Part shown: positions 23,446 to 32,214 of the stretch, piece by piece | How positions within the stretch are numbered: position 1 is the stretch's first letter | Layout: each line of letters begins with the position of its first letter | Assembly: GCF_019931675.1 (NCBI RefSeq) | Contig: NZ_CP082922.1 | Span: forward strand, 62,001-126,000 | DNA length: 64,000 bases | Direction of reading: 5' to 3' | Source: Nocardioides rotundus | GTDB taxonomy: Bacteria; Actinomycetota; Actinomycetes; Propionibacteriales; Nocardioidaceae | Program-made: the position numbers and the translations under genes | The notes under the pieces: generated by a model | Databases searched by the model: none | What the model saw: the letters and a program-made list of their open reading frames with translations, nothing else | What the model was told of the DNA's origin: nothing

Positions 23446-26130
23446 GTGAGCTTCGTCCCCCTGACCGGCCCGGCCACGCTGCACACGGCCGAGCCACCGC
23501 GGGACGGGGTCGTGGAGTTCACCGACCACCGGCGCACCGTCGACCTGCCGATCCGGGCCGCGCTGCCGGTCCTGGCCAAGGCCCACGGGCACGACGACCT
23601 GCACCCCAGCGTCCGGCTGCTCGCCGGCGCCGCCCACCTCGGCCTGCGCCTGGTCGCCTCCGGCAGGTTCGGCCCCGACGCCGAGCACACCTCCTGGCAG
23701 GTGGAGGGGATGTCCCCGGACGACGAGGAGCGGGTGGTCCTGCTCGCTCGAGCCCGCGCGCACGACGATCTCGACGTGGCCACCGCCGAGGGGCTGGTGC
23801 GGGCGATGCTCGCCGCGGCGATCGACTCGATGCCGCGGACGCCGCCCACGACTCGGAAGGCGCCGCGCGGAGCGGGCCGCGATGCTCCGGAGCGGGCGTC
23901 CGGCGACTTCCACGACCGCCTCCAGCGCCGGCTCGAGCAGGCGGAGGCGTCCCGCCGCCGGGAGGAGCTGCCCCAGCTGGTGCGGATCAGCCTGCGGGTC
24001 GAGGCCGACGAGGAGGAGCTGGTGGCGGGCGCCGTACGCCTCGTCCTGCAGGTCCACGACGAGAGCGACCCGCTGCACGTCGCCGACGCGGCGCTGCTGT
24101 GGACCGAGGACGACGGGCACGGCTTCGGGCCGCGGGCGCGCACGCACGCGCTGCTCGGGCTGCGCGCCGCGGCGGAGGCCTGGCCGGTGCTCGACCGCTT
24201 CCTCGAGCTGCGCGTGCCCGACCAGCTGACCCTCGACACCGACGAGCTCGTCTCCCTGCTCGACGAGGGCGCCGCCGCGCTGCAGGCCCGCGGGGTCGAG
24301 CTGCTGTGGCCGCGCAGCCTCGGGCGGGACCTGACGACCCGCACCGTGCTGGAGTACCGCCCTCCCGGCGGTCGCGAGGAGCCCCTGCAGGAGCCGATGT
24401 TCGGCACCGACGCGCTCTTCTCCTTCGACTGGCAGGTCGCCCTGCACGGCGACCCGCTGACCCCCGACGAGATGGACCGTCTCGCCGCGTCGGCCTCGCC
24501 GGTGATCCGGCTGCGCGACCAGTGGATGGTGGTCGACCCGTCGGTCGTACGCCGGGCCAAGAAGCGCCTGGTCCGCACGATCAAGCCCGCGCAGGCGCTG
24601 GCGGCGACGCTCACCGGGGTCGTCGAGGTCGACGAGACCGACACCGAGGTCGTGGTCGGCGCGACCCTGGAGAAGGTCCGCGAGCAGATCCGGACCGCGG
24701 CCGAGCGCGAGCCCGTGCCGCCGCCCGCGGGCCTGCGGGCGACGCTGCGCGACTACCAGGCGCACGGGCTCACCTGGCTCGCCACGCTGACCGACCTCGG
24801 CCTCGGGCCGTGCCTGGCCGACGACATGGGGCTGGGCAAGACGATCACCCTGATCGCGCTGCACCTGCATCGCCGCGAGCGCGGTCACACCGGGCCGACG
24901 CTGGTTGTGTGCCCGGCCTCGCTGCTGGGCAACTGGGAGGCGGAGTTCGCGCGGTTCGCCCCGTCGGTTCCGGTACGCCGCTTCCACGGCACCTCGCGGT
25001 CGCTGGACTCGCTGGGCGACGGGGTCGTGCTGACGACGTACGGCACGATGCGCCGCTCCGCCGCCGAGCTGGCCGGCGTCCCGTGGGACCTGGTCGTCGC
25101 CGACGAGGCGCAGCACGTGAAGAATCCGCAGTCCTCGACAGCGCGGGCGCTGCGCACCATCGGGTCGGCCGCCCGGGTCGCGCTGACCGGCACGCCGGTG
25201 GAGAACAACCTGACCGAGCTGTGGGCGATCCTGGACTGGCTGACCCCGGGGCTGCTCGGCTCGCGCAACGCCTTCCGCAAGGCGTGGGCGGCGCCGATCG
25301 AGGCCGGCGTCGACGCGGCGAAGGCGCGCCAGTTCGCCGACCTGATCGGCCCGTTCCTGCTGCGCCGCCGCAAGAGCGACCCCGGGGTGGCGCCGGAGCT
25401 CCCGGAGAAGACCGAGACCGACCACCTGCTCTCGCTGACCCGCGAGCAGGTGGTGCTCTACGAGTCGTTCGTGCGCGACCTGATGGACCGGATCGAGCGC
25501 TCCGACCCCGACGCGCGCCGCGGCCTGGTGCTCAAGCTGCTCACCGGCCTCAAGCAGATCTGCAACCACCCCGCGCACTTCCTCAAGCAGTCCACGCCCC
25601 GGGTCACCGGCCGCTCGGAGAAGGTCGACCTGCTCGACGAGCTGATCGGGACGGTGCTGGCCGAGGACGGCGCGGTGCTGGTGTTCACCCAGTACGTCGA
25701 GATGGCGCGGCTGATCGAGCAGCACCTCGCCGCCACCGGCGTGCCGCACCAGCTGCTCCACGGCTCCACCCCCGTGCGGCAGCGCGAGCAGATGGTGGCC
25801 CGCTTCCAGGCAGGCGAGGTGCCGGTCTTCCTGCTCTCGCTCAAGGCCGGCGGCACCGGGCTCAACCTGACCCGCGCCGACCACGTCGTGCACGTGGACC
25901 GCTGGTGGAACCCGGCCGTGGAGGACCAGGCCACCGATCGTGCGCACCGGATCGGCCAGACCCGCCCGGTGCAGGTGCACCGGCTGGTCACCGTCGGCAC
26001 GATCGAGCAGCGGATCGGGGAGATGCTGACCCGCAAGCGGTCGCTGGCCGACGCGGTGCTCGGGCGGGGCGAGGCGGCGCTGACCGAGCTCTCCGACGCC
26101 GAGCTGCGCGACCTGGTGACGCTGCGATGA
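23446..26130 (+). CDS. SNF2-family DEAD/DEAH box helicase
   Basis: This 894-residue protein has an N-terminal SNF2-associated region (about 1-450) and a C-terminal Swi2/Snf2 motor. Motifs seen are DDMGLGKT (Walker A), VVADEAQHVKNP (motif II), LTGTPVENN (motif III), LSLKAGGTGLNL (motif V) and DRAHRIGQ (motif VI). Such proteins translocate on double-stranded DNA. The role of the bacterial HelZ-like group is poorly known. I prefer the GTG at 23446, which has GGAGGT 7 bases upstream, to the GTG at 23404. It overlaps the SWIM gene by 4 bp, and this pairing is common in actinobacteria. Confidence 0.92.
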   Translation: MSFVPLTGPATLHTAEPPRDGVVEFTDHRRTVDLPIRAALPVLAKAHGHDDLHPSVRLLAGAAHLGLRLVASGRFGPDAEHTSWQVEGMSPDDEERVVLLARARAHDDLDVATAEGLVRAMLAAAIDSMPRTPPTTRKAPRGAGRDAPERASGDFHDRLQRRLEQAEASRRREELPQLVRISLRVEADEEELVAGAVRLVLQVHDESDPLHVADAALLWTEDDGHGFGPRARTHALLGLRAAAEAWPVLDRFLELRVPDQLTLDTDELVSLLDEGAAALQARGVELLWPRSLGRDLTTRTVLEYRPPGGREEPLQEPMFGTDALFSFDWQVALHGDPLTPDEMDRLAASASPVIRLRDQWMVVDPSVVRRAKKRLVRTIKPAQALAATLTGVVEVDETDTEVVVGATLEKVREQIRTAAEREPVPPPAGLRATLRDYQAHGLTWLATLTDLGLGPCLADDMGLGKTITLIALHLHRRERGHTGPTLVVCPASLLGNWEAEFARFAPSVPVRRFHGTSRSLDSLGDGVVLTTYGTMRRSAAELAGVPWDLVVADEAQHVKNPQSSTARALRTIGSAARVALTGTPVENNLTELWAILDWLTPGLLGSRNAFRKAWAAPIEAGVDAAKARQFADLIGPFLLRRRKSDPGVAPELPEKTETDHLLSLTREQVVLYESFVRDLMDRIERSDPDARRGLVLKLLTGLKQICNHPAHFLKQSTPRVTGRSEKVDLLDELIGTVLAEDGAVLVFTQYVEMARLIEQHLAATGVPHQLLHGSTPVRQREQMVARFQAGEVPVFLLSLKAGGTGLNLTRADHVVHVDRWWNPAVEDQATDRAHRIGQTRPVQVHRLVTVGTIEQRIGEMLTRKRSLADAVLGRGEAALTELSDAELRDLVTLR

Positions 26131-26876
26131 CCGCGGTCACCCATCCCCGGCAGAAGCCGCGCCGCGGCCAGGTGCGCCCGACGTCGTGGTGGGGACGCGC
26201 GTGGGCGCGGGCGGTCGAGGAGACGGCGTACTCCGAGGGCGACCTGCGCTCGGCCCGCAGTCTCGCCCGCAAGGGGGCCGTCGGCCAGGTGACCGTCGAC
26301 GCCGGTGCCTTCGTGGCGGCCGTCGACGAGGGCGACGACGCGTGGACCGTGCAGGGGCGGTGCGAGCAGGTCTCGGGGGAGGACCGTGTGCTCTTCACCG
26401 AGCTGGTCGCCGCCGAGTCCGGCCGGGTCGCCGCGCTGCTCGGCGGGGACCTCCCGCACACGCTGGTCGAGGACGGGGAGCAGGCAGGGCTGGAGCTGCT
26501 GCCCTACTCCGGCGACCTCACCGCGGCGTGCGGGTGCGACGCGTGGATGGACCCGTGCCGGCACGCCCTGGCCGTGGGGTACCAGCTCGGCTGGCTGCTC
26601 GATCGCGACCCGTTCGTGCTGCTGCACCTGCGCGGGATCCCGCGCGAGGCGCTGCTCGCGGACCTGCACGCGCTGCGCTCCTCGGACGCTGCCTCCCCGG
26701 GCGACGCCACCGCTTCCTCCCCGGACGTGGGGGGAAGTGGTCGTCACGACGACCCGTCCTCCACCCGTCCCGAGGAGGAGGACCCCGATCTGGACGCCGG
26801 GGCCGAGGCCGCCGACCGGGCGCGCCGGGCGCTGGCGCTGATGGAGGCCGGCCAGCCCTTCGAGCACCTCTTCTGA
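26127..26876 (+). CDS. SWIM zinc finger protein
   Basis: The 249-residue protein carries a SWIM-type zinc finger, seen as CGCDAWMDPCRHALAVGY (CxC then CxH) near residues 133-150. The N terminus is basic and rich in Trp and Arg (TSWWGRAWARAVEE). SWIM domains bind DNA or protein and accompany SNF2 helicases in bacteria. The ATG overlaps the helicase stop codon (ATGA), so the two probably act as a complex. The C-terminal 70 residues are acidic and low-complexity before a short conserved helix ending FEHLF. Confidence 0.88.
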   Translation: MTAVTHPRQKPRRGQVRPTSWWGRAWARAVEETAYSEGDLRSARSLARKGAVGQVTVDAGAFVAAVDEGDDAWTVQGRCEQVSGEDRVLFTELVAAESGRVAALLGGDLPHTLVEDGEQAGLELLPYSGDLTAACGCDAWMDPCRHALAVGYQLGWLLDRDPFVLLHLRGIPREALLADLHALRSSDAASPGDATASSPDVGGSGRHDDPSSTRPEEEDPDLDAGAEAADRARRALALMEAGQPFEHLF

Positions 26877-26882
26877 GGCTGT

Positions 26883-27461
26883 CTACTTCTCGGTACGGCG
26901 TCCGTCCGCCGCGTCCGGCAGCCCGAGGGCGGCCAGCGCCATGCCTCGTAGCAACCCGCGCATCTCGGCGTCGGAGAGCAGCCCGGAGTGCGGGGTGGAG
27001 TTGATCAGCCCGAACGCCGCGTGCGCCATCGCGCGCGCCGCGTCCCGGGTGAGGCTCGGCCGCAGGTCGCGAAGGAGCCCGGCCCACAGGTCGACGTACT
27101 CCCGCTGCGTCGCCCGGACGTGCTCGCGCGCGTCCGGCGGCAGCGACTCCCAGTCCCGGTCCTGGACCACGATCAGCGAGCGGTCGGTGAGGGCGAACTC
27201 GACGTGCCAGTCGACCAGCGCCGCCAGCGCCGCGGCCGGCTCGGGCGCCGCGGCGACCCGCTCGCGCCCGACGCTGAGCAGCCGGTCGCTGATCCCGACC
27301 ATCATCTCCGCGAGCATCGCGTCCTTGGACGGGAAGTGCTTGTAGAGCGCCGGCCCGGAGATGCCCACGGCCGCCCCGAGGTCCGCGACGGAGACGCCGT
27401 GGAAGCCCCGGGCGGCGAACAGCTCGGCCGCCCGGGTGAGGATCTCCTCGCGCCGGCTCAC
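26883..27461 (-). CDS. TetR family transcriptional regulator of the adjacent leucine-degradation operon
   Basis: The 192-residue protein has a TetR helix-turn-helix (VADLGAAVGISGPALYKHFPSK, here cited as VGISGPALYKHFPSK, about residues 30-45) and a ligand-binding C-terminal domain. It is transcribed away from the carboxylase operon at 27647. Two matching 18-bp inverted repeats lie between the genes, one next to each start. The layout parallels mycobacterial Rv2506, which controls the accA1-accD1 region, so repression relieved by a branched-chain acyl-CoA is likely. Effector identity is inference. The start is GTG. Confidence 0.9.
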   Translation of the reverse strand: MSRREEILTRAAELFAARGFHGVSVADLGAAVGISGPALYKHFPSKDAMLAEMMVGISDRLLSVGRERVAAAPEPAAALAALVDWHVEFALTDRSLIVVQDRDWESLPPDAREHVRATQREYVDLWAGLLRDLRPSLTRDAARAMAHAAFGLINSTPHSGLLSDAEMRGLLRGMALAALGLPDAADGRRTEK

Positions 27462-27468
27462 CCGCCAA

Positions 27469-27486
27469 GGTTAGCGACGACTAACC
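27469..27486. promoter_or_regulatory. TetR operator 1
   Basis: GGTTAGCGACGACTAACC is an inverted repeat with 6-bp arms that sits 8 bases before the TetR start codon. It matches operator 2 at 27600 in 14 of 18 positions, so the regulator probably represses itself here. Confidence 0.75.
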
Positions 27487-27499
27487 CCTCCCTCCCGCC

Positions 27500-27583
27500 G
27501 AGTCGGCGCCAATTCACCGCGAGTCGGCGCTTGTTGACGCCCAGTCGGCGCCAATTGACCCCGAGTCGGCGCTTGTCGACGCC
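27500..27583 (+). repeat. Family B 21-bp repeat, four units between the two TetR operators
   Basis: Units at 27500-27520, 27521-27541, 27542-27562 and 27563-27583 each begin SAGTCGGCGC. Units alternate between a CCAATTSACCSC form and a CTTGTYGACGCC form, giving a 42-bp higher-order period. The array fills most of the space between the operators. Confidence 0.9.
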
Positions 27584-27599
27584 GCCCACTTCCCGATCA

Positions 27600-27617
27600 G
27601 GTTAATGATCGCTAACC
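27600..27617. promoter_or_regulatory. TetR operator 2, overlapping the accD promoter
   Basis: GGTTAATGATCGCTAACC is an 18-bp inverted repeat of the same form as operator 1. Its right arm TAACC continues into TAACCT, a plausible -10 for the carboxylase operon, so bound repressor would block RNA polymerase directly. Confidence 0.75.
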
Positions 27618-27646
27618 TAGAGGCGCACCGACGAGCAGGAGGACCC

Positions 27647-29263
27647 GTGAGCGAGACACCCCTGGACCTGCGCAGCCTGGCCGACCAGTTGCGCGAGCGG
27701 ATGGACCGGGTCCGCCAGGGCGGCTCGGAGAGCGCCCGCGCCAAGCACACCGGCCGCGGCAAGCTCCTGGCCCGCGACCGGGTCGACCGGTTGCTGGACC
27801 CCGGCAGCCCGTTCCTCGAGCTCGCGCCGCTGGCGGCGTACGGGATGTACGGCAAGGACGCCGAGGATGTGTACGCCGTCCCGTCGGCGGGCGTCGTCGC
27901 CGGCATCGGGCTGGTCTCGGGGCGGCCGGTGATGGTGGTCGCCAACGACGCGACGGTCAAGGGCGGCACCTACTACCCGATGACGGTCAAGAAGCACCTG
28001 CGCGCTCAGACGGTGGCTGCGGAGAACCGGCTGCCGTGCGTCTACCTCGTCGACTCCGGCGGTGCCTTCCTGCCGCTGCAGGACGAGGTCTTCCCCGACA
28101 GGGAGCACTTCGGCCGGATCTTCTTCAACCAGGCGAACATGTCTGCCGCGGGGATCCCGCAGATCGCCAGCGTGATGGGCTCGTGCACCGCGGGTGGCGC
28201 GTATGTCCCCGCGATGAGCGACGAGACCGTGATCGTGCGCAACCAGGGGACGATCTTCCTCGGTGGCCCGCCGCTGGTGAAGGCGGCGACCGGCGAGGTC
28301 GTCACGGCCGAGGAGCTCGGCGGGGGCGACGTACACGCACGGGTCTCCGGCGTGGTGGACCACCTCGCCGACGACGACGCCCACGCCCTGCGGATCGTCC
28401 GCTCGGTCCTGGACACCCTCCCGGCGCGAACAAGCGCCGACTCGGCGTCAACTGGCGCCGACTGGGGGTCAACAAGCGCCGACTCGGCGGTGGAGGAGCC
28501 GCACGAGCCGCCGGAGACCCTCTACGACGTGGTGCCGGCCGACACCCGGACGCCGTACGACGTCCGCGAGGTGATCCGCCGGGTCGTCGACGGCAGCCGG
28601 TTCCACGAGTTCAAGAAGCTGTACGGCGAGACCCTGGTCTGCGGCTTCGCCCGGATCTGGGGGCACGAGGTCGGGATCGTCGCCAACAACGGCATCCTGT
28701 TCAGCGAGTCCGCGCTCAAGGGGGCGCACTTCGTCGAGCTGTGCAACCAGCGCAAGATCCCGCTGGTCTTCCTGCAGAACATCACCGGCTTCATGGTCGG
28801 CAAGGAGTACGAGAACAAGGGGATCGCCCGGGACGGGGCCAAGCTGGTCACCGCGGTCGCCTGCAGCGTGGTCCCGAAGTACACCGTCGTCATCGGCGGC
28901 TCCTTCGGCGCCGGCAACTACGGGATGAACGGGCGCGCCTACGACCCCCGCTTCCTGTGGATGTGGCCGAACGCGCGGATCTCGGTGATGGGCGGCGAGC
29001 AGGCCGCCGGGGTGCTCGCCACAGTCCGCCGCGACGGCCTCGAGGCCGCCGGCGAGGAGTGGTCCGCCGAGGACGAGGAGGCCTTCAAGGCGCCGATCCG
29101 CGAGCAGTACGAGACCCAGGGCAACCCCTACTACGCCTCCGCCCGGCTCTGGGACGACGGCATCATCGACCCCGCCGACACCCGGCGGGTCCTCGGCATG
29201 GCGCTCTCGGTGGCCGCACCGCTGCCGATCCCCGATCCCTCCTACGGCATCTTCCGGATGTGA
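27647..29263 (+). CDS. Acyl-CoA carboxylase beta (carboxyltransferase) subunit, probably methylcrotonyl-CoA carboxylase
   Basis: The 538-residue carboxyltransferase transfers CO2 from biotin to an acyl-CoA. The N half ([28 protein letters not shown]) and C half ([37 protein letters not shown]) are typical of methylcrotonyl-CoA or branched acyl-CoA carboxylases. The order TetR, beta, alpha, HMG-CoA lyase points to leucine degradation. A GTG start follows an AGGAGG site. Residues about 260-280 ([20 protein letters not shown]) are encoded by three inverted family B units inserted in the linker between the two crotonase-like halves. Confidence 0.92.
   Translation: MSETPLDLRSLADQLRERMDRVRQGGSESARAKHTGRGKLLARDRVDRLLDPGSPFLELAPLAAYGMYGKDAEDVYAVPSAGVVAGIGLVSGRPVMVVANDATVKGGTYYPMTVKKHLRAQTVAAENRLPCVYLVDSGGAFLPLQDEVFPDREHFGRIFFNQANMSAAGIPQIASVMGSCTAGGAYVPAMSDETVIVRNQGTIFLGGPPLVKAATGEVVTAEELGGGDVHARVSGVVDHLADDDAHALRIVRSVLDTLPARTSADSASTGADWGSTSADSAVEEPHEPPETLYDVVPADTRTPYDVREVIRRVVDGSRFHEFKKLYGETLVCGFARIWGHEVGIVANNGILFSESALKGAHFVELCNQRKIPLVFLQNITGFMVGKEYENKGIARDGAKLVTAVACSVVPKYTVVIGGSFGAGNYGMNGRAYDPRFLWMWPNARISVMGGEQAAGVLATVRRDGLEAAGEEWSAEDEEAFKAPIREQYETQGNPYYASARLWDDGIIDPADTRRVLGMALSVAAPLPIPDPSYGIFRM
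28423..28485 (-). repeat. Family B 21-bp repeat, three inverted units inside the carboxylase beta gene
   Basis: Units at 28423-28443, 28444-28464 and 28465-28485 read GAGTCGGCGC or CAGTCGGCGC on the minus strand. They keep the carboxylase frame and encode 21 Ser/Thr/Ala/Asp-rich residues in an interdomain linker. Confidence 0.9.
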
Positions 29264-31254
29264 TGACGATGGTCTCGACAGGCTCGACCAGCGACAACGA
29301 TGGCTCGACCAACGAGCGGACGCTGCTCGTCGCGAACCGCGGCGAGATCGCCCGCCGGGTGATCCGCACCGCCCGCGACCTGGGCTGGCGCACCGTCGTC
29401 CTGCACACCGACCTGGACGCCTACGCCCCGCACGTGGAGGAGGCCGACGCCGCGGTGCGGGTCGAGTCCTACCTCGATGTCGACGAGGTGGTCGCCGCCG
29501 CGCGGGACGCGGGCGCGGGCTACGTGCACCCGGGATACGGCTTCCTCTCCGAGCGGGCGCCCTTCGCCCGCGCGCTCGCCGAGGCCGGGATCAGCCTGGT
29601 CGGGCCGAGCGCGCAGGTGATGGACGCGATGGGCCGCAAGGACGCGGCCCGGGAGATCGCGGTCGCCGCCGAGGTGCCCGTCGTGCCGGCGTACAGCCTG
29701 GACGACGACCCCGAGACCTTCGCCTACCCCGTCCTGGTCAAGGCCGCCGCGGGCGGTGGGGGCAAGGGCATGCGCGTGGTGCGCAGCGCCGCCGACTTCG
29801 CCGCGGCCGCGGACGCCGCCCGCCGCGAGGCCGCGAGCTCGTTCGGCGACGACACCCTGCTGGTGGAGAAGTACGTCGAGTCCGGGCGCCACATCGAGGT
29901 GCAGGTCATCGCCGACGCCCACGGCCACGTGGTGCACCTCTTCGAGCGCGACTGCTCCACCCAGCGGCGCCACCAGAAGGTGTTGGAGGAGGCGCCCGCC
30001 CCCACGATCAGCGCCGAGCAGCGGCAGCGGGTCACCGAGGCCGCCGTGGCGCTGGCCGCCGAGGTGGGCTACACCAACGCGGGCACCGTGGAGTTCCTGC
30101 TCGACGACGCGACCGGGGAGGCGTACTTCCTGGAGATGAACACCCGCCTGCAGGTCGAGCACCCGGTCACCGAGGAGGTCGTGCGGATCCGCGGCGAGGG
30201 GGTCGACCTGGTCGCCCTGCAGTTGGCGGTCGCCGAGGGCGCCGAGCTGGGCTTCGCCCAGGACGACGTGACCCTGGAGGGGCACGCGATCGAGGCGCGT
30301 GTCTATGCCGAGGACAGCTTCGGCGGCTTCCTGCCGCAGGCGGGCCTGGCGTCCTACGTCGCCTGGCCGACCGACCTGCCCGGCGTGCGCGTCGACCACG
30401 CGCTGCGCACCGGCCAGGAGGTGAGCACGGCCTACGACCCGATGCTCGGCAAGGTCATCGCCTGGGGCGCCGACCGCGAGCAGGCGCGCCACCGGCTGGT
30501 GGACGCGCTCGATGCGACCGTGGTCACCGGCCTCACCACCAACACCGGCTTCCTGCGCACCCTGCTGGCGGGTGCGGAGTTCCGTGACGCGACCATCGAC
30601 ACCGCCTGGCTGGACCGCAACGAGGTGCCCGCCCCCGAGCCCGACACGGCGCGGGTGCTGGCCGCGGCCGCCCTGGACGACACGGTGGCGAGCGCGACCG
30701 ACGGCGGCGCCCTGCTCCCCGGGAGCGCGCGGGGGCCCTGGCAGCGCGACGGGTGGCGGATGTCCGCCGACCCGGCGCCCGCGCTGATCGAGCTGGACCG
30801 GCTCGTCGAGGTGGCCGCCAGCCGCGGGACGGTCGACGGCCGCTCGTGCCGCGTGCTGAGCAGCGCCCGCGAGCCGGGGCGGCCGCTGCGGCTCGAGGTC
30901 GAGCTCGACGGCGAGCGACACAGGGGCGCCGTACGTCGCGACGGTGCGGTCGTCGAGGTCGTGCACCAGGGCCAGCGGTTCACCTTCGAGCGACCCGACG
31001 CCTTCGCCGACTCCGCCGCGGATGTCGGCGACGGCACCCTGACCGCGCCGATGCCCGGCACCGTGCTGTCGGTCGGCGCCGAGGACGGACAGCGGGTCGC
31101 CGAGGGCGACGCCCTGGTCACCATGGAGGCGATGAAGATGGAGCTCTCGCTCAAGGCGCCCTTCGACGGCACCGTGACCGCGGTCGACGTGGTGGCGGGC
31201 GCACAGGTCAAGCTCGGCGACCGGCTGGTCGTCGTGGAGCCGGAGGAGGCGTGA
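29263..31254 (+). CDS. Acyl-CoA carboxylase alpha subunit (biotin carboxylase plus biotin carrier), probably methylcrotonyl-CoA type
   Basis: The 663-residue protein has a biotin carboxylase domain (LLVANRGEIARRVIRTARDL at its start, GGGGKGMRVV ATP-grasp loop, FLEMNTRLQVEHPVTEE) and ends in a biotinyl domain with TMEAMKMELSLKAPF, where the lysine carries biotin. It carboxylates biotin with ATP and bicarbonate for the upstream beta subunit. Its ATG shares one base with the beta-subunit stop codon. The first 19 codons ([19 protein letters not shown]) come from a family A repeat, so the natural N terminus has been replaced by repeat sequence. Confidence 0.93.
   Translation: MTMVSTGSTSDNDGSTNERTLLVANRGEIARRVIRTARDLGWRTVVLHTDLDAYAPHVEEADAAVRVESYLDVDEVVAAARDAGAGYVHPGYGFLSERAPFARALAEAGISLVGPSAQVMDAMGRKDAAREIAVAAEVPVVPAYSLDDDPETFAYPVLVKAAAGGGGKGMRVVRSAADFAAAADAARREAASSFGDDTLLVEKYVESGRHIEVQVIADAHGHVVHLFERDCSTQRRHQKVLEEAPAPTISAEQRQRVTEAAVALAAEVGYTNAGTVEFLLDDATGEAYFLEMNTRLQVEHPVTEEVVRIRGEGVDLVALQLAVAEGAELGFAQDDVTLEGHAIEARVYAEDSFGGFLPQAGLASYVAWPTDLPGVRVDHALRTGQEVSTAYDPMLGKVIAWGADREQARHRLVDALDATVVTGLTTNTGFLRTLLAGAEFRDATIDTAWLDRNEVPAPEPDTARVLAAAALDDTVASATDGGALLPGSARGPWQRDGWRMSADPAPALIELDRLVEVAASRGTVDGRSCRVLSSAREPGRPLRLEVELDGERHRGAVRRDGAVVEVVHQGQRFTFERPDAFADSAADVGDGTLTAPMPGTVLSVGAEDGQRVAEGDALVTMEAMKMELSLKAPFDGTVTAVDVVAGAQVKLGDRLVVVEPEEA
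29271..29319 (+). repeat. Family A interspersed repeat, copy 3 (N-terminal codons of the carboxylase alpha gene)
   Basis: GGTCTCGACAGGCTCGACCA is followed 18 bases later by a second GGCTCGACCAACGA element. It lies directly after the two candidate ATG codons and is translated in the same frame as copy 2, giving VSTGSTS. Confidence 0.8.
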
Positions 31255-32189
31255 TGGACGGGCTGCCGATGCAGGTGCCCCGCGAGGGGCTCCCCGAGCG
31301 GGTGACGATCTACGAGGTGGGGCCGCGCGACGGCCTGCAGAACGAGAAGGCGATCGTCCCGGTCGGGGTGAAGGCGGAGTTCGTGCACCGACTGCTCGAC
31401 GCCGGCGCGCCGATCGTGGAGGCGACCAGCTTCGTCCACCCGAAGTGGGTGCCCCAGCTGGCCGATGCCGAGGACCTGATGACCGCGCTCGGCGACGAGG
31501 GCCGCGAGCTGCCCGTGCTCGTGCCGAACGAGCGCGGTCTGGACCGCGCGCTGGAGCTCGGGAGCAGGCATGTGGCGATCTTCGGCTCCGCCACCGACAC
31601 TTTCGCCCAGCGCAACCTCAACCGCTCCCTGGACGAGCAGTACGCCATGTTCGAGCCGGTCGTCCGCCGCGCCCGCGACGCCGGGCTGGACGTGCGCGCC
31701 TACGTCTCGATGTGCTTCGGCGACCCGTGGGAGGGCGCCGTCCCGATCGAGCAGGTCGTCGCGGCCGGCCGGCGCCTCCTCGACCTCGGCGCCAGACAGC
31801 TCTCCCTGGGCGACACCATCGGCGTCGGTACGGCGGGCCACGTGCGCGCCCTGGTCGCCGCCTTCGAGGAGGCCGGCACCCCGCGCGACCGGCTGGCGAT
31901 GCACTTCCACGACACCTACGGCCAGGCGCTGGCGAACACCTACGCCGCCCTGGAGTCGGGCATCACCACCTTCGACGCGAGCGCCGGCGGGCTGGGCGGC
32001 TGCCCCTACGCGAAGTCGGCCACCGGCAACCTGGCGACCGAGGACCTGGTGTGGATGCTCACCGGCCTGGGCATCGAGCACGGGCTCGACCTGGACCGGC
32101 TGGTCGCCACCAGCAGTTGGATGGCCGGCGAGCTCGGCCGACCGAGCCCCAGTGCCGTCGTACGCGCCCTGGCGGGTGCCGCCGGCTGA
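31254..32189 (+). CDS. Hydroxymethylglutaryl-CoA lyase
   Basis: The 311-residue TIM-barrel enzyme cleaves HMG-CoA to acetyl-CoA and acetoacetate, the last step of leucine degradation. It starts with the metal and substrate motif YEVGPRDGLQNEK. It carries SFVHPKWVPQLADAE and the lyase signature GLGGCPYAKSATGNLATED with the catalytic cysteine. The ATG overlaps the carboxylase alpha stop codon, so the gene belongs to the TetR-controlled operon. Confidence 0.93.
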   Translation: MDGLPMQVPREGLPERVTIYEVGPRDGLQNEKAIVPVGVKAEFVHRLLDAGAPIVEATSFVHPKWVPQLADAEDLMTALGDEGRELPVLVPNERGLDRALELGSRHVAIFGSATDTFAQRNLNRSLDEQYAMFEPVVRRARDAGLDVRAYVSMCFGDPWEGAVPIEQVVAAGRRLLDLGARQLSLGDTIGVGTAGHVRALVAAFEEAGTPRDRLAMHFHDTYGQALANTYAALESGITTFDASAGGLGGCPYAKSATGNLATEDLVWMLTGLGIEHGLDLDRLVATSSWMAGELGRPSPSAVVRALAGAAG

Positions 32190-32201
32190 CCGGTCGTGGG
32201 G

Positions 32202-32207
32202 CACAAT
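32202..32207 (+). promoter_or_regulatory. -10 element (CACAAT) of a leaderless start
   Basis: CACAAT lies 7 bases before the ATG at 32215 and only 13 bases after the lyase stop codon. No ribosome binding site intervenes. Confidence 0.45.
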
Positions 32208-32214
32208 CGCCCCC

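Noticed and set aside
23104-25980. 958-codon open frame on the minus strand opposite the SNF2 helicase
   Set aside because: It is antisense to a gene with all helicase motifs and has no credible start or family match.
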